Assembly (NCBI GenBank): GCA_002381185.1
Contig: DFOA01000020.1
Location: 62,001-126,000, forward strand
Reading direction: 5' to 3'
DNA: 64,000 nucleotides
DNA from: Firmicutes bacterium UBA3553
GTDB taxonomy: Bacteria > Bacillota > Clostridia > Tissierellales > Sedimentibacteraceae
Shown: piece after piece, positions 42,632-52,534 of the stretch
How positions within the stretch are numbered: position 1 is the stretch's first letter
Layout: each line of letters starts with the position of its first letter
Notes under the pieces: generated by a model
What the model saw: only the letters and a program-made list of their open reading frames with translations
The model's database searches: none
What the model was told of the DNA's origin: nothing
Program-made: the position numbers and the translations under genes

Positions 42632-44626
42632 TTATAATTTATTATAAAGAGAATTAAGCATTCTGAACATAATTATATATGTCTGCTCCCTTGTAATATT
42701 AGATTTTGGTGAAAACATGTTATCTCCTGTTCCCAGCATTATGTTGTTTTGCAGAACATAGTCTGCTGCATCATTTGACCAGGGTGATATTTCTTCTCTA
42801 TCCTTTAGATTTATTTCATCCGGAACACTTTTTTCGAATCCTAAGTATTTTAACAAATTTACAATCATTACGGCTGCTTCTTCTCTTGTAATTTCGCCCT
42901 CAGGGTCAAACATATCATTTCCTTTTCCTTTAACTATACCCAGCTGATAGCACGCAATTACTTCCGCTGAAAAACAGTCATTAAACTGAAAATCACCGCA
43001 ATTAATTATCATATCCTCTAATTTCATGCCGGTTTTTTCTGAAATAAAAGCAACCATAACCTTACAGAAATCTTCTCTGTCTATGTTTGATTTATATGAT
43101 ACCTGCAATTCAAAGGGAATTAAATTGCTTTCAATTGCTTTTTTAATTTCTTCAACTGCCCAATCCGAAGGGTCGCTGGACGTTGCCCTAAAATAGTCAA
43201 TATTATTTTTGAATTTATCTTCGCCGTAATATTCACATGCTATTAATTCCTCATTATTTATTTTAATTGTGTAAATTGATTCATATTTACACGATGTCAG
43301 CTGTTGCCCAGCAAAATTAATTACGCATTTAACACCGTATCCTACCGCAGCATATTTATCATTAATATATTTCACTTTAGAATACTTCTGCGGCAAAACC
43401 TCTTCATTTGTATTTTTATCAATTATATTGCCGTACCCGTCTTTAGAAATAACCATATATTTGTCAGAAGCATTGTAATCAATGAAATCATAAATAACAG
43501 GAATAATTTCATCACCATTTAATTCATATAAACCATACTTCCAGTTTTCCTGTTCATCTAATATAACAACTGTTGCCTTATTGTCTTTGATGTCAATTAC
43601 TTCATCAAACATAAGGGGCATTATTTCTTCTCCGTTTTTGTTGATAACTCCTGCCTTTCCATCAGAATGTACAATAAAATACCCGTCCTTTTTTTCTATG
43701 TAATCATATATAAAAGGTACAATTTCATTGCTGTTAATATCCACAATCCCCTGTTTCCAGTTTATTTGTGCTCTAATAAATCCATCTTCAATTGAAAAAA
43801 TATCATCATATACAAAAGGAATAATATGATTAATGTCATTTGTATTTATTAATAAAACATCCTGGCCCTTTAAAGCTTTGCAATATCCCTCACGACTCCA
43901 GGAAAATGATATTTCGTCAAATTCATAGGGTAAAACCTGCTCATATTTAATATTAATTACTCCGTATTTGCCATCATGGGCAGCAATTACAAAGTTGTCA
44001 TTTATGTATTCTAAATTATCATATTCAAAAGGGACTACTTCCTCATCATTGATATTTATAGCACCATATTTACCGTTGTGGGCTGAAACTGCTATGATGA
44101 AGCTGTCATTTGCATAGTTCAGACTTACATATTTACTGCATGGTATAACCTCTGTATCAGTTATTATGTTGTAAATGCCGGTCCTTCTTTCATTAACCTC
44201 ATCTTCGAGATAAATATATAAATAGTTTTCATTCATTGTGGGATTTGCAAATGTATATCCATCGACTATGGATTCGATTCCATTATTACTTACATACACG
44301 AAGCTTGTTGTTCCAGATTCATTTTCTATTAAAAACCTGTAATGATTTGCATAAAAATTGTAATATTTTCCTTCGACTATATCACAATAAGAAATATAAT
44401 CACCTTTAAGATTTATTACCTCTCCGTTAGCTTTAATAATCCCCCATCTGTTCTCCTTAATATTATAAAATACATTATCATCGCCAAATCCTTCATAAAA
44501 ATAATAATCCGACGGCACTCTTTCCAAATCATAATTGAAAATAACTTCATCACCGAAAGCATTTAAAGTAAATAAAAGCGTAATAGCCAAAATACTTGCT
44601 AATACTTTTGTCAGATAATTTCCCAA
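42632..44626 (-). CDS. WG-repeat surface protein with S-layer homology domains
   Basis: This 664-aa protein has a signal peptide (VLASILAITLLFTLNAFGDE). A long series of WG repeats follows (about residues 40-490), each with a KYGAIN/GVINIKYE-type turn and an E(V/I)(V/L)P(F/Y) strand. The C-terminus has two or three SLH modules (AEVIACYQLGIVKGKGNDMF with ITREEAAVMIVNLL, then NNIMLGTGDNMFSPKSNITR). SLH modules bind pyruvylated wall polymer, so the repeats are displayed on the cell surface. It starts at a TTG with AGGGAGGG upstream. The ligand is unknown. Confidence 0.85.
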   Translation of the reverse strand: MGNYLTKVLASILAITLLFTLNAFGDEVIFNYDLERVPSDYYFYEGFGDDNVFYNIKENRWGIIKANGEVINLKGDYISYCDIVEGKYYNFYANHYRFLIENESGTTSFVYVSNNGIESIVDGYTFANPTMNENYLYIYLEDEVNERRTGIYNIITDTEVIPCSKYVSLNYANDSFIIAVSAHNGKYGAININDEEVVPFEYDNLEYINDNFVIAAHDGKYGVINIKYEQVLPYEFDEISFSWSREGYCKALKGQDVLLINTNDINHIIPFVYDDIFSIEDGFIRAQINWKQGIVDINSNEIVPFIYDYIEKKDGYFIVHSDGKAGVINKNGEEIMPLMFDEVIDIKDNKATVVILDEQENWKYGLYELNGDEIIPVIYDFIDYNASDKYMVISKDGYGNIIDKNTNEEVLPQKYSKVKYINDKYAAVGYGVKCVINFAGQQLTSCKYESIYTIKINNEELIACEYYGEDKFKNNIDYFRATSSDPSDWAVEEIKKAIESNLIPFELQVSYKSNIDREDFCKVMVAFISEKTGMKLEDMIINCGDFQFNDCFSAEVIACYQLGIVKGKGNDMFDPEGEITREEAAVMIVNLLKYLGFEKSVPDEINLKDREEISPWSNDAADYVLQNNIMLGTGDNMFSPKSNITREQTYIIMFRMLNSLYNKL

Positions 44627-44707
44627 TGTTTTCCCTCCCTAATTGTTTTAATTTAATTTTACCATATATTTACTTATAAAACATATAAAATATCCGCATC
44701 TGGATTA

Positions 44708-46303
44708 TTATTGAGATATGGTTACAACCTGTGTGTCCTGATTCCACTCAACATCATAATCTAAGCATTGTGCTATAAATCTTACGGGAACTAATGTCCT
44801 TCCGCTTACAATCTTGCCAGGAACATCCAAATCATAGCTTTCACCGTTTAAGAATGCTTGTTTTTCTCCTATTTTAAACTCAATTTTTGTACCATCCTTT
44901 AATACTATAACCTCTCCACTTTCATTCCATGTTAATTTTGCACCTGTTGCTTCCATTATTGCCCTGATTGGGACTAACACCCTACCTGAATCAATTATTG
45001 GGTCCTGATCAAACAATATTTCAGAGCCATTTAATATAACAGAAATAAATTCAGTACTTCCATCATCCTTGTTAAAGTCTTTCGGCAGTTTTAGTATACC
45101 AATCTTTTTTGATGTACTCACATATTTATTATCCCCGTTTCCATAACCAACTAAGGCATACCCTCCGTAAAAGTCTGATATAAAATCAAAGATTAACGGT
45201 ATTATTTCATTGCCGTATTTATTTATTACTCCTACTGTCAGGCTTTCATCCATGTAATTCCCTATTCCTACTACTGCAGCACCTTCATGGAAATCTCTTG
45301 TTGCATCATATTTAAATGGTGTAACCTTATTGCCATTTATGTCAAAGTATGCATCCTTTCCGCGATTGAGATTAACAGAAGTCATTCCTCCGCAGTAGTC
45401 ATAAATATAGCTATATTCTACAGGAATTATTATGTTTCCTTCTTCATCTACCACTCCGTATTTCTTTTGCCATACCCCCACGACCGCCCGGCCTTCCTTA
45501 TATTCTCTGACTTCATCATATTTATTTGCTATCTCAGTATTAACCGTTGTGGGATCTTCTACTTCATTTCCATTAACATCAATATATATTTCTCCAAAAT
45601 TTCCCCAAGCCTGGGCAACTCCATTATTAAATGCACTGATTGATTCAGCTCCCTTAACTTCTTTAAAATTACCTTTCTTATCAATAATTCCGCATATTTC
45701 AATACCATTTTCTATTTTACTTACAGGAGCATAGCCTCCTCTGAATGGTTGAGATGAAGTATATTCTAAAGGTAATACTATGTTTCCGTCATAGTCTATG
45801 TATCCAAATTTGTTTTCTGTTTGAACCTCGGCAAGTCCTTCCGAAAATGGATATGCTCTGTCGTAAACTGTTGGTATCACTTCATTTCCATCGGTGTCTA
45901 TGAATCCGAATTTATAGTTGTCAACAGTATAACCGCCGTCTTTAAATAATTTTCTGTCACAATAATAAACAGCAGCCCTGCCTTCGGTATAATCACAAAT
46001 TCCATCATAATCAGCAGTCTCAATCACTTCTCCTGATTTCTTATTAATAACCAATGGGTAGGATAACCCTTCCTTCATATAATCTACAACATATCTGTTG
46101 TTATTTCCTGTTTCATCATATCTTATGTCAAAATCAGTTTTATCCGTATGCACCCAGGTTATTTCTAATTCCGGATAATTCTCAGCAAAATATTTTTCTG
46201 TCGCATCCATTTCGTACATATCGGGCTTTTCACTGCAGCCTGTTATCAAATTTAAAATAATTACTGTTATTATTGCAATCTTTAGGTTATTGACTTTTGA
46301 CAT
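44708..46303 (-). CDS. WG-repeat lipoprotein with CuAO-N domain
   Basis: This 531-aa protein has the lipobox LITGC (Cys23), then WG repeats (about residues 60-400: KFGFIDTDGNEVIPTVYDRA, KFGYIDYDGNIVLPLEY, KYGVVDEEGNIIIPVEY). It ends with a copper-amine-oxidase N-terminal domain (VLVPIRAIMEATGAKLTW and TLVPVRFIAQCLDYDVEW). It has the same WG core as the gene 82 bp downstream, but is lipid-anchored at one end and carries a different C-terminal module. AGGAGGTATTAG is the RBS. Confidence 0.85.
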   Translation of the reverse strand: MSKVNNLKIAIITVIILNLITGCSEKPDMYEMDATEKYFAENYPELEITWVHTDKTDFDIRYDETGNNNRYVVDYMKEGLSYPLVINKKSGEVIETADYDGICDYTEGRAAVYYCDRKLFKDGGYTVDNYKFGFIDTDGNEVIPTVYDRAYPFSEGLAEVQTENKFGYIDYDGNIVLPLEYTSSQPFRGGYAPVSKIENGIEICGIIDKKGNFKEVKGAESISAFNNGVAQAWGNFGEIYIDVNGNEVEDPTTVNTEIANKYDEVREYKEGRAVVGVWQKKYGVVDEEGNIIIPVEYSYIYDYCGGMTSVNLNRGKDAYFDINGNKVTPFKYDATRDFHEGAAVVGIGNYMDESLTVGVINKYGNEIIPLIFDFISDFYGGYALVGYGNGDNKYVSTSKKIGILKLPKDFNKDDGSTEFISVILNGSEILFDQDPIIDSGRVLVPIRAIMEATGAKLTWNESGEVIVLKDGTKIEFKIGEKQAFLNGESYDLDVPGKIVSGRTLVPVRFIAQCLDYDVEWNQDTQVVTISQ

Positions 46304-46451
46304 TAAACTAATACCTCCTGGTTAAAATTTATTCCGTCTTATAACTTATAATTACCATTATATATAGGACGATTTATTTTAAGCAAGGTTCCCCATATCT
46401 CCCCTGCATTCTATGTTGACAGAAAAATATTTTTATGTTACTGTTATGTTA

Positions 46452-46465
46452 CGCGATATATCGTG
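46452..46465. promoter_or_regulatory. PadR-type operator
   Basis: CGCGATATATCGTG is a 14-bp palindrome with one mismatch, 22 bp before the padR-like ATG. ATATCG-rich palindromes are typical of PadR autoregulatory sites. Confidence 0.55.
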
Positions 46466-46487
46466 ATACATAATATGGAGGTACAAC

Positions 46488-46808
46488 ATGCCTTATTCAA
46501 GCGGGCCAATATCTGAAGCAATGTACTATGTACTGCTTACATTGATGAACCCAAATCATGGATACCAGCTCATGGCGTCAATTGAACAAGTATCGAATGG
46601 ACGTGTACACATGGGTCCAGGGACATTATACGGAGTTCTCACAAGACTCTTGAAAGACGGGCTCATTGTAGTCATAAGTGATAACGGAAGAAGAAAAACA
46701 TATGCAATTACCGAGGATGGCAAATCTGCATTAAAAGAAGAATATGACAGACTTATTTGTATGATACAGGATGGAAATATTTTAAAGGGAGAAAATCAGC
46801 ATGAGTAA
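46488..46808 (+). CDS. PadR family transcriptional regulator
   Basis: This 106-aa protein has a winged HTH (SEAMYYVLLTLMNPNHGYQL, then MGPGTLYGVLTRLLKDGLIV and GRRKTYAITEDGKSAL). It belongs to the short PadR-s2 class, lacking most of the C-terminal dimer helix bundle. It overlaps the DUF2812 gene by 8 bp, a frequent pairing in Firmicutes, and probably represses its own two-gene operon. ATGGAGGTACAAC precedes the ATG. Confidence 0.92.
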   Translation: MPYSSGPISEAMYYVLLTLMNPNHGYQLMASIEQVSNGRVHMGPGTLYGVLTRLLKDGLIVVISDNGRRKTYAITEDGKSALKEEYDRLICMIQDGNILKGENQHE

Positions 46809-47985
46809 AATAATTAAAAAGTTCCCTATTGATGATATGTGGAATATCGGCAAAAGTGAAAGCTGGTATTCAGACATGGCAGATGAGGGTCTGCATTTAA
46901 AAAATTTTGGCCGCTTGCATGTGAAATTTGAAAAAGGTGAACCGGCACAAACCAGGTATAGGATTGACATTTTGTATAAGAAGCCTTCACAGGAACAGCT
47001 TGATGTTTATAAGGACTGCGGGTGGGAATTTGTAGCTAACACAGGAATGTTTTATGTATTTTCATCACCAGAAGGAAGCAATGCGCCGGAACTTCATACC
47101 GACCTGGCAGAGCAGAGCTTTACTTTGGATAACCTGAATAAAATTTTGAAAAGAAATGTAATAATAATTGCTGCATCCATTCTCTTCTTCGTTGGAATGA
47201 TGTTAGGAATAATGTTTTTTTATGATGAACCTTACTTGTTTTTTATAGACGGTGACTTTATTTTACCTGCTTTTCTCGCTGTTACATATATCTTTTCTCT
47301 TTTTTCTGCAATACGCAATTACAAGTATGTTAAAGGAGTAAAAAATTCTCTCATTAACGGCATTCCGATTAATCATAAGGAAAACTGGAAAAAAGGATAC
47401 GTTATAAACAAAGTATTTAACGCAGCTTTATTGTCAGTTGCTGTTATAGGCATCATATTGCCTGTAAATCAAATGATAAAACGTGATGAATACACATTGT
47501 CTGAAGCCAAAAATGATTTGCCCATAATAAGACTGGCTGATATCGAAGAAAATCCTGATTTAAAACGCGAATCAAAATTTTATGACGAAAATATTGATTG
47601 GTATAATAGGGTAAGCTACAATTGGGGTGTTTTAGCTCCTGTCCAATATGAAATTGTTGAACGCGGAATTGTAAATAATGAAATGTGGCATGACAACAGC
47701 GGAATATACTCTCCAAGTGTCCATACAGATTTTTATAAACTGACTTTCGATAGTATGGCCGAAGGACTTATAAAAGATTTAATACACCGTCATATATATG
47801 TTCCCGAAACACCTGTTATAAAAGCGGAGAATGAGAATTTTGACCAACTGTATTATGCTGTGGAAAATACATCAAAGTATGTCTTCGCAAGCTGGGACAA
47901 CAATGTAATATACGTAAGATATCATGGAAATAAAGAAATTAGCCATATTATCAATCTTCTTTCAAATTTGTCTGCCGAAGAATAA
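46801..47985 (+). CDS. DUF2812 membrane protein
   Basis: This 394-aa protein has an N-terminal DUF2812 domain (about residues 1-110: WYSDMADEGLHLKNFGRL, then YRIDILYKK and CGWEFVANTGMFYVF), followed by three TM helices (about residues 120-235) and an extracytoplasmic C-terminal region. DUF2812 proteins are usually encoded with PadR regulators, as here. Their function is unknown; a transport or envelope-stress role is a guess. Confidence 0.85.
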   Translation: MSKIIKKFPIDDMWNIGKSESWYSDMADEGLHLKNFGRLHVKFEKGEPAQTRYRIDILYKKPSQEQLDVYKDCGWEFVANTGMFYVFSSPEGSNAPELHTDLAEQSFTLDNLNKILKRNVIIIAASILFFVGMMLGIMFFYDEPYLFFIDGDFILPAFLAVTYIFSLFSAIRNYKYVKGVKNSLINGIPINHKENWKKGYVINKVFNAALLSVAVIGIILPVNQMIKRDEYTLSEAKNDLPIIRLADIEENPDLKRESKFYDENIDWYNRVSYNWGVLAPVQYEIVERGIVNNEMWHDNSGIYSPSVHTDFYKLTFDSMAEGLIKDLIHRHIYVPETPVIKAENENFDQLYYAVENTSKYVFASWDNNVIYVRYHGNKEISHIINLLSNLSAEE

Positions 47986-47986
47986 A

Positions 47987-48046
47987 ATGCTCCCTCCTTA
48001 CAGTAAACAGTTTTTATTTTTTAACTGTCTACCATAAAGGGAGCAT
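47987..48046 (+). terminator. Terminator of the padR-DUF2812 operon
   Basis: ATGCTCCCT (47987-47995) pairs with AGGGAGCAT (48038-48046), with an inner ACAGTT/AACTGT pair and a T-rich loop. Confidence 0.55.
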
Positions 48047-48127
48047 ATCATTCTTTTAAGTGATTTTTATATTTTTTACATATCGCTAGTGCACATAATA
48101 TTAATTACGAATTAGATAACCATAAAG

Positions 48128-48619
48128 TTAGAATCCGAATAAATAAAAATTTTGTTGTAAAGTAAGTTTAACGCCTTGAAGTTTCACTGCCACATCATCA
48201 CTTTCAATTATCAAATATCCATTTTCCTCAAAAGTATATTTTGCAATGAGACTGTCGATTCCCATTTCTTTACTATTATATCTTTCAACATATCCTATAT
48301 CTGTTGTATCAGTTAATTCAACCTTATATGTACCTGGAATTAATTCATTACCGACCATAAATATCCCATCATTATTTTTAATAATTTGTGATAAATTTAT
48401 TACTGAAGGTACTTCTGCATTTTTGATTGACTTATACTGTGATACTATTGAATTATCGCTTTCCTCATTATTACGAAATAAACCTACAGCAAGAATTAAT
48501 GTTATACTTATTAAAGCAAATAATTTATATTTAATAGTGAAATTTCTATAACTATTTAAATAATTTGTGTTATTTTTGATTAAGTTTATTTTATGATTAT
48601 TTTCTTTATAGTTCTTCAC
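48128..48619 (-). CDS. Membrane-anchored extracytoplasmic protein of unknown family
   Basis: This 163-aa protein has a basic N-terminus, one TM helix (LFALISITLILAVGLF, residues about 33-49), and an external beta-rich domain, including FMVGNELIPGTYKVEL and GYLIIESDDVAVKLQG. The 'IPxGxY' strand followed by a late 'Y-L-LxG' strand is common in small secreted domains of Gram-positives. A GTG start is used, with AAGGGG upstream. It stands alone downstream of the DUF4179 gene. No function assigned. Confidence 0.6.
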   Translation of the reverse strand: MKNYKENNHKINLIKNNTNYLNSYRNFTIKYKLFALISITLILAVGLFRNNEESDNSIVSQYKSIKNAEVPSVINLSQIIKNNDGIFMVGNELIPGTYKVELTDTTDIGYVERYNSKEMGIDSLIAKYTFEENGYLIIESDDVAVKLQGVKLTLQQNFYLFGF

Positions 48620-48812
48620 TTCATATCCCCTTAAAGAGCATATTCTTTGTTATATATGTACTATTATACTTCCCAAAAATTAACTCATTATAACAATAAT
48701 ATCAGCGCTATTTAATAAAATTCATAATTCATTTATATCAAGTTCTATAAATTGGAAAAGAATTTATTATAACAGGGACGAAGTCTTAATAATCATCCCT
48801 ATTATTGTTATG

Positions 48813-50189
48813 CTATTGAGGTATATTAACTTTTATTGGATTTTCTAAAAATATTTTAGGAGCTAAGGATCTTTGTAAAATGATCTTTCCGCTTGGAGGA
48901 TACTTTACTGTAATCATAGTTTCCATTTGAGAATTATATGATGATGTTCCTTCTCCCGTAAATTCATATGCATTCCCGTCTGTATCCTTATAATCATGAT
49001 AAAACATCCCAAAACCGTCGTCACCAGTTACCTTGGTTGAAAATATCAATGTTGCGCTATTTGAATTTTTAATTACTTGTTTTAGTTTCACCCCTTCTAT
49101 TGCAGGAGTTATAGTTTCATTATCTATATCCACCGTAATATATTCTTCGTCTTTATCCAGCAATCGAACAGCTTTGATTAACAGCTCCTGTTTTTTCGGT
49201 TTATCAAAATAGTTGGATTCAATATAGACACTCATCCATTTATTTTCATTGTCATGTGCGGCACTTATGCCATTATTGCCTCTGTAAACAGCAAATCCAT
49301 CCTGCAATACCTCTAATTCGAGGCCTTTAATCCAAGCAGGATTTTCTTCTGCAAATGATATGTTAACTTCAGTCCCGGTAGGGTATACTTTCATATTTTC
49401 AACAGTAATCTGCTGTCCAAGTATTGTGTGGTTTTCATTGATTTCATAAACTTTCGGTTCCACGAAATCATCTAACTCAATATGAAACTTAAATGTTCCT
49501 GCCGTGTCATATGATGAAGCAGCTGCTTCGTTTTCACCCTCAGGATTTGTTAAACTCACTTCACCAGAAGCGTTAATATTTTCAATTTTTAATTCAACTT
49601 CAATATCTACAGACTCAGGTAATTTCCCTTCTGCAAAATTATATTCCTGCATAATAAATCCAAAATTCTGTTCCCTTCCTTCAGGAGGCAGCCCGGAAGT
49701 TGAATAACTGTATCCTTCCACGACTTCTCCGGTTATTCCGTTTTTCATATTATTTAAGAAAATATTAGTCCATTGATTTGATTCTTGCTCAAATTCTTCG
49801 GGCAGTTGGAAAAACAGTATCAAGTTCTTCTCATCAGCTATGACATATGGCAGCAGCAGTCTGTTGTTACCGTCCCATGCAACCAGATTTACTTCCTGTA
49901 CATACTCGTTTTCAATGGCCCTGCTCAGGCTTTTGTCGAATTTTACATATTCGGCAAGCTTTCCTATCACCGGCAATTCAGAAACTGCATTGGCAAAAGC
50001 CGTGCTTGTATTAACCAGCAGCACAAATAAAATGCATGCAGCCATTGAAGATATAGTGCTGACTAAAGTTTTTCTTCTTTTTGCCTTAATAATACGCATT
50101 TCTAATCTGCTTTCCACATTATCCAGCTCTTTCGGGTATTTAAAAGAACCATTTATTAAATCATTCCATTTTTCATTATTATCTTTCAT
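48813..50189 (-). CDS. DUF4179 anti-sigma-type membrane protein
   Basis: This 458-aa protein has a short cytoplasmic head, one TM helix (STISSMAACILFVLLVNTS, about residues 43-62) and the DUF4179 motif immediately after (ANAVSELPVIGKLAEYVKF). A large external beta-rich region follows, with a DUF5643-like second half (about 250-455). DUF4179 proteins follow ECF sigma genes and are thought to be their anti-sigma factors or sensors. This gene starts 13 bp after one. GAAAGGAGTAAG is the RBS. Confidence 0.85.
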   Translation of the reverse strand: MKDNNEKWNDLINGSFKYPKELDNVESRLEMRIIKAKRRKTLVSTISSMAACILFVLLVNTSTAFANAVSELPVIGKLAEYVKFDKSLSRAIENEYVQEVNLVAWDGNNRLLLPYVIADEKNLILFFQLPEEFEQESNQWTNIFLNNMKNGITGEVVEGYSYSTSGLPPEGREQNFGFIMQEYNFAEGKLPESVDIEVELKIENINASGEVSLTNPEGENEAAASSYDTAGTFKFHIELDDFVEPKVYEINENHTILGQQITVENMKVYPTGTEVNISFAEENPAWIKGLELEVLQDGFAVYRGNNGISAAHDNENKWMSVYIESNYFDKPKKQELLIKAVRLLDKDEEYITVDIDNETITPAIEGVKLKQVIKNSNSATLIFSTKVTGDDGFGMFYHDYKDTDGNAYEFTGEGTSSYNSQMETMITVKYPPSGKIILQRSLAPKIFLENPIKVNIPQ

Positions 50190-50202
50190 GACTTACTCCT
50201 TT

Positions 50203-50682
50203 CTAATCTGATACCTCTACTCTCAGGATTTCCAAAGCTCTCCTTGAGCGGGTAGATACTGTACCCTCCGGTATTTCTAAGATTTCTGCCGTGTCAGATA
50301 TGGTATAACCTCCAAAGTATCTCAGAACTATTATTTTCCTTAGCTCTTCCGGCAAATTATTGATTGCAAGCTTTAAACTTATTGAATCTTCTTCGAAATC
50401 GGATGAATTTTCCGGAAGAACCTCCATATTTAATTCCCGTTTCCCCTTCCTTAAAACTTTAAAGCACTCATTGATTAAAATCCTGGTTACCCATGTTTTA
50501 AGATATTTATGTTCTTTTAAATCCTTTCTATGCATATATCCCAGATAAACCGCCTCGTCAACGGTATCTAAAGCTTTAGTTTCATCATGAAGATAACCAA
50601 ATGCAACTCGGTACATCATTTCCTTGTTTTCAGTTACAAATGAGATATATTCGTCTTTACCAATTTCTTTGCTGTTAAACAT
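50203..50682 (-). CDS. ECF-type RNA polymerase sigma factor
   Basis: This 159-aa protein has region 2 (MMYRVAFGYLHDETKALDTV, then KTWVTRILINECFKVLRK) and region 4 (NLPEELRKIIVLRYFGGYTI, then ILEIPEGTVSTRSRRALEIL). Its length is at the low end of the ECF range, and it resembles the SigV/SigX-like factors paired with DUF4179 proteins. It is the first gene of a two-gene unit. It is independent of the sigma factor at 3703-4284, which has a different anti-sigma type. Confidence 0.92.
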   Translation of the reverse strand: MFNSKEIGKDEYISFVTENKEMMYRVAFGYLHDETKALDTVDEAVYLGYMHRKDLKEHKYLKTWVTRILINECFKVLRKGKRELNMEVLPENSSDFEEDSISLKLAINNLPEELRKIIVLRYFGGYTISDTAEILEIPEGTVSTRSRRALEILRVEVSD

Positions 50683-50938
50683 TGCATTAAGTACCTTCCT
50701 TTCTATACATTAGAGTAAGCAGACTTACATTTTCATTTCACAATTTAAAATCTTTTTCAAAAAAATAAAAGCAGCATATCATAAGTATAATGGGTTCAGC
50801 TTTGAGGTGCAAAACATAAATTCTCATTGGTTTTAGCAAGTAAAATCACATATTTTTTCACACTAATAATAAATTAATTATTTTTGCAAATTTTGTGAAA
50901 AATCACTGTGATTTTCTATGTAAATTTATTTTTAAAAT

Positions 50939-50967
50939 TTGCATTTAAAATGTAAATAAGTTACAAT
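50939..50967 (+). promoter_or_regulatory. Putative promoter of the LRR lipoprotein
   Basis: TTGCAT (50939-50944), 17 nt, TACAAT (50962-50967), about 60 bp before the ATG. Nothing else is supportable in 50683-50938, which is AT-rich. Confidence 0.55.
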
Positions 50968-51026
50968 TATGGTAAGTCGTAACTGTAAAAATGTATAGTA
51001 AAATAAAACGATATCTGGAGGTCTTT

Positions 51027-52367
51027 ATGAAAAAAAAATTGTTAGTTATTATTACTTTTTTTATGTTTTTATATGGCTGCTCTGTAGAAAATAGTAAAAA
51101 TGACATTAATGTTAGTGATATTAAAAATGATAATGTTATAACAGTATGGGAAGATAAAAATTTTGAAGCACTAATGAGATATTATTTAAATAATTTTGAT
51201 AAAGAGATATATATTAAAGATTTAAATGATATTACAGAATTAAGTATACATTCTAATTGGAAAATAGAAACAAACATAAAAGAATGCGAAATACCTGAGG
51301 AATATCAAAATAAGATAGGTTTTATAACATCTATGAAGGATATTGATAATTTCAATAATCTAAATGAAATTGCTATTTATAGTAATGAAATAGATTCTAT
51401 ACATACATATAAAAATAGTTCAAATATTAGTTCATTAAATCTTAGTTCCAATAAACTTCAAGATTTATCTGGTATAGATAATTACAATAATTTAACAGAT
51501 CTTGATATATCTGATAATTATATAGAGGATTTAAAACCGTTAAATAATTTATCACAGCTCAGAACGCTTGATCTTAGTTTTATTGGCCCACCCGCTGATA
51601 ATGGGAATAGAAATTATATTTCAAATATTGATATAAATGCAATATCAGAATTATCGAATTTAGAATCTTTAATAATAGAAAATAGCAATGTCAGCAATAT
51701 TTCTACATTAAATAAATTTAATTATTTAAAGTCTTTACATTTATGGAAATGTAATTTAAATATTGATGAATTATACTTAATATCAGATAATAATGAAAAT
51801 ATGATAGAGAATTTAGCTTTTATTGAAATATCAAACGTTTCAGGCGAACCTGCAGTATTGGATATGTCTAAGTTTAAAAATTTAAACAATCTTAAATACT
51901 TATATGTTTCAGGAGAATTAACAAATATTAATAGTTTAAATAATTTAAACAGTCTAGATATGATTAATAATTTTATTAGTAAAAGCGAAAGTTTCAGTAA
52001 TTTAAAAAATTTAGACTGGCTAAAAATTTTGAATTCTAAATTTGAAGATCCTAAGGTTTTAGAAGATTTAAACAAATTAGAAACTGTATATTTTAGCGAA
52101 ACTGATATAAGCAGCTTAAAATATTTAAAAAATAATAAAGATTTAAAATCTTTATGGATTGTTAATGGAAACTTAAGTGATATTTCTGACTTAAAGGAAT
52201 TTACTAATTTAGAAAATGCAATGCTGCAGACTAATAATATTACAGATATAAGTGTATTGTCCGAGTTACATAATTTAAAAAGAATAAATATCAGTGATAA
52301 TCCTATAAAAGATTATACAGTAATTGATAACCTGAAAAATAAAGAAGAAATACAAATTATAAAATAA
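51027..52367 (+). CDS. Leucine-rich-repeat lipoprotein
   Basis: This 446-aa protein has the lipobox FLYGC (Cys18) and then about ten LRR units of the internalin/SDS22 type (SSLNLSSNKLQDLSGIDNYN, LTDLDISDNYIEDLKPLNNL). Asn and Ile are very frequent. The DNA is noticeably more AT-rich than neighbouring genes, which may point to transfer. The start is set at the ATG at 51027 after GGAGGTCTTT. A frame from 50991 is longer but lacks a signal start. It is monocistronic; binding partner unknown. Confidence 0.85.
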   Translation: MKKKLLVIITFFMFLYGCSVENSKNDINVSDIKNDNVITVWEDKNFEALMRYYLNNFDKEIYIKDLNDITELSIHSNWKIETNIKECEIPEEYQNKIGFITSMKDIDNFNNLNEIAIYSNEIDSIHTYKNSSNISSLNLSSNKLQDLSGIDNYNNLTDLDISDNYIEDLKPLNNLSQLRTLDLSFIGPPADNGNRNYISNIDINAISELSNLESLIIENSNVSNISTLNKFNYLKSLHLWKCNLNIDELYLISDNNENMIENLAFIEISNVSGEPAVLDMSKFKNLNNLKYLYVSGELTNINSLNNLNSLDMINNFISKSESFSNLKNLDWLKILNSKFEDPKVLEDLNKLETVYFSETDISSLKYLKNNKDLKSLWIVNGNLSDISDLKEFTNLENAMLQTNNITDISVLSELHNLKRINISDNPIKDYTVIDNLKNKEEIQIIK

Positions 52368-52383
52368 TAATTAAAAATACAAG

Positions 52384-52411
52384 GGAAGATCCTATTTTTA
52401 GGGTCTACCCT
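52384..52411 (+). terminator. Hairpin after the LRR gene
   Basis: GGGAAGATCCTA pairs with TAGGGTCTACCC around TTTT (one mismatch, one G-T). There is no clear T tail, so termination is likely but unproven. Confidence 0.5.
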
Positions 52412-52534
52412 CATGAAAATTTACTTAAAAATAGAGATACTATATGTTTTAGCAGTTTTTCACCTATTTGCTGGCAGGATATACAGTGCTGGTTGTAATA
52501 AGGCAAATGTTTGACTGCATTCAGATATTCTAAA

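Noticed and set aside
45287..45734. Two overlapping plus-strand ORFs over the WG-repeat lipoprotein
   Set aside because: Shadows created by repeats on the opposite strand.
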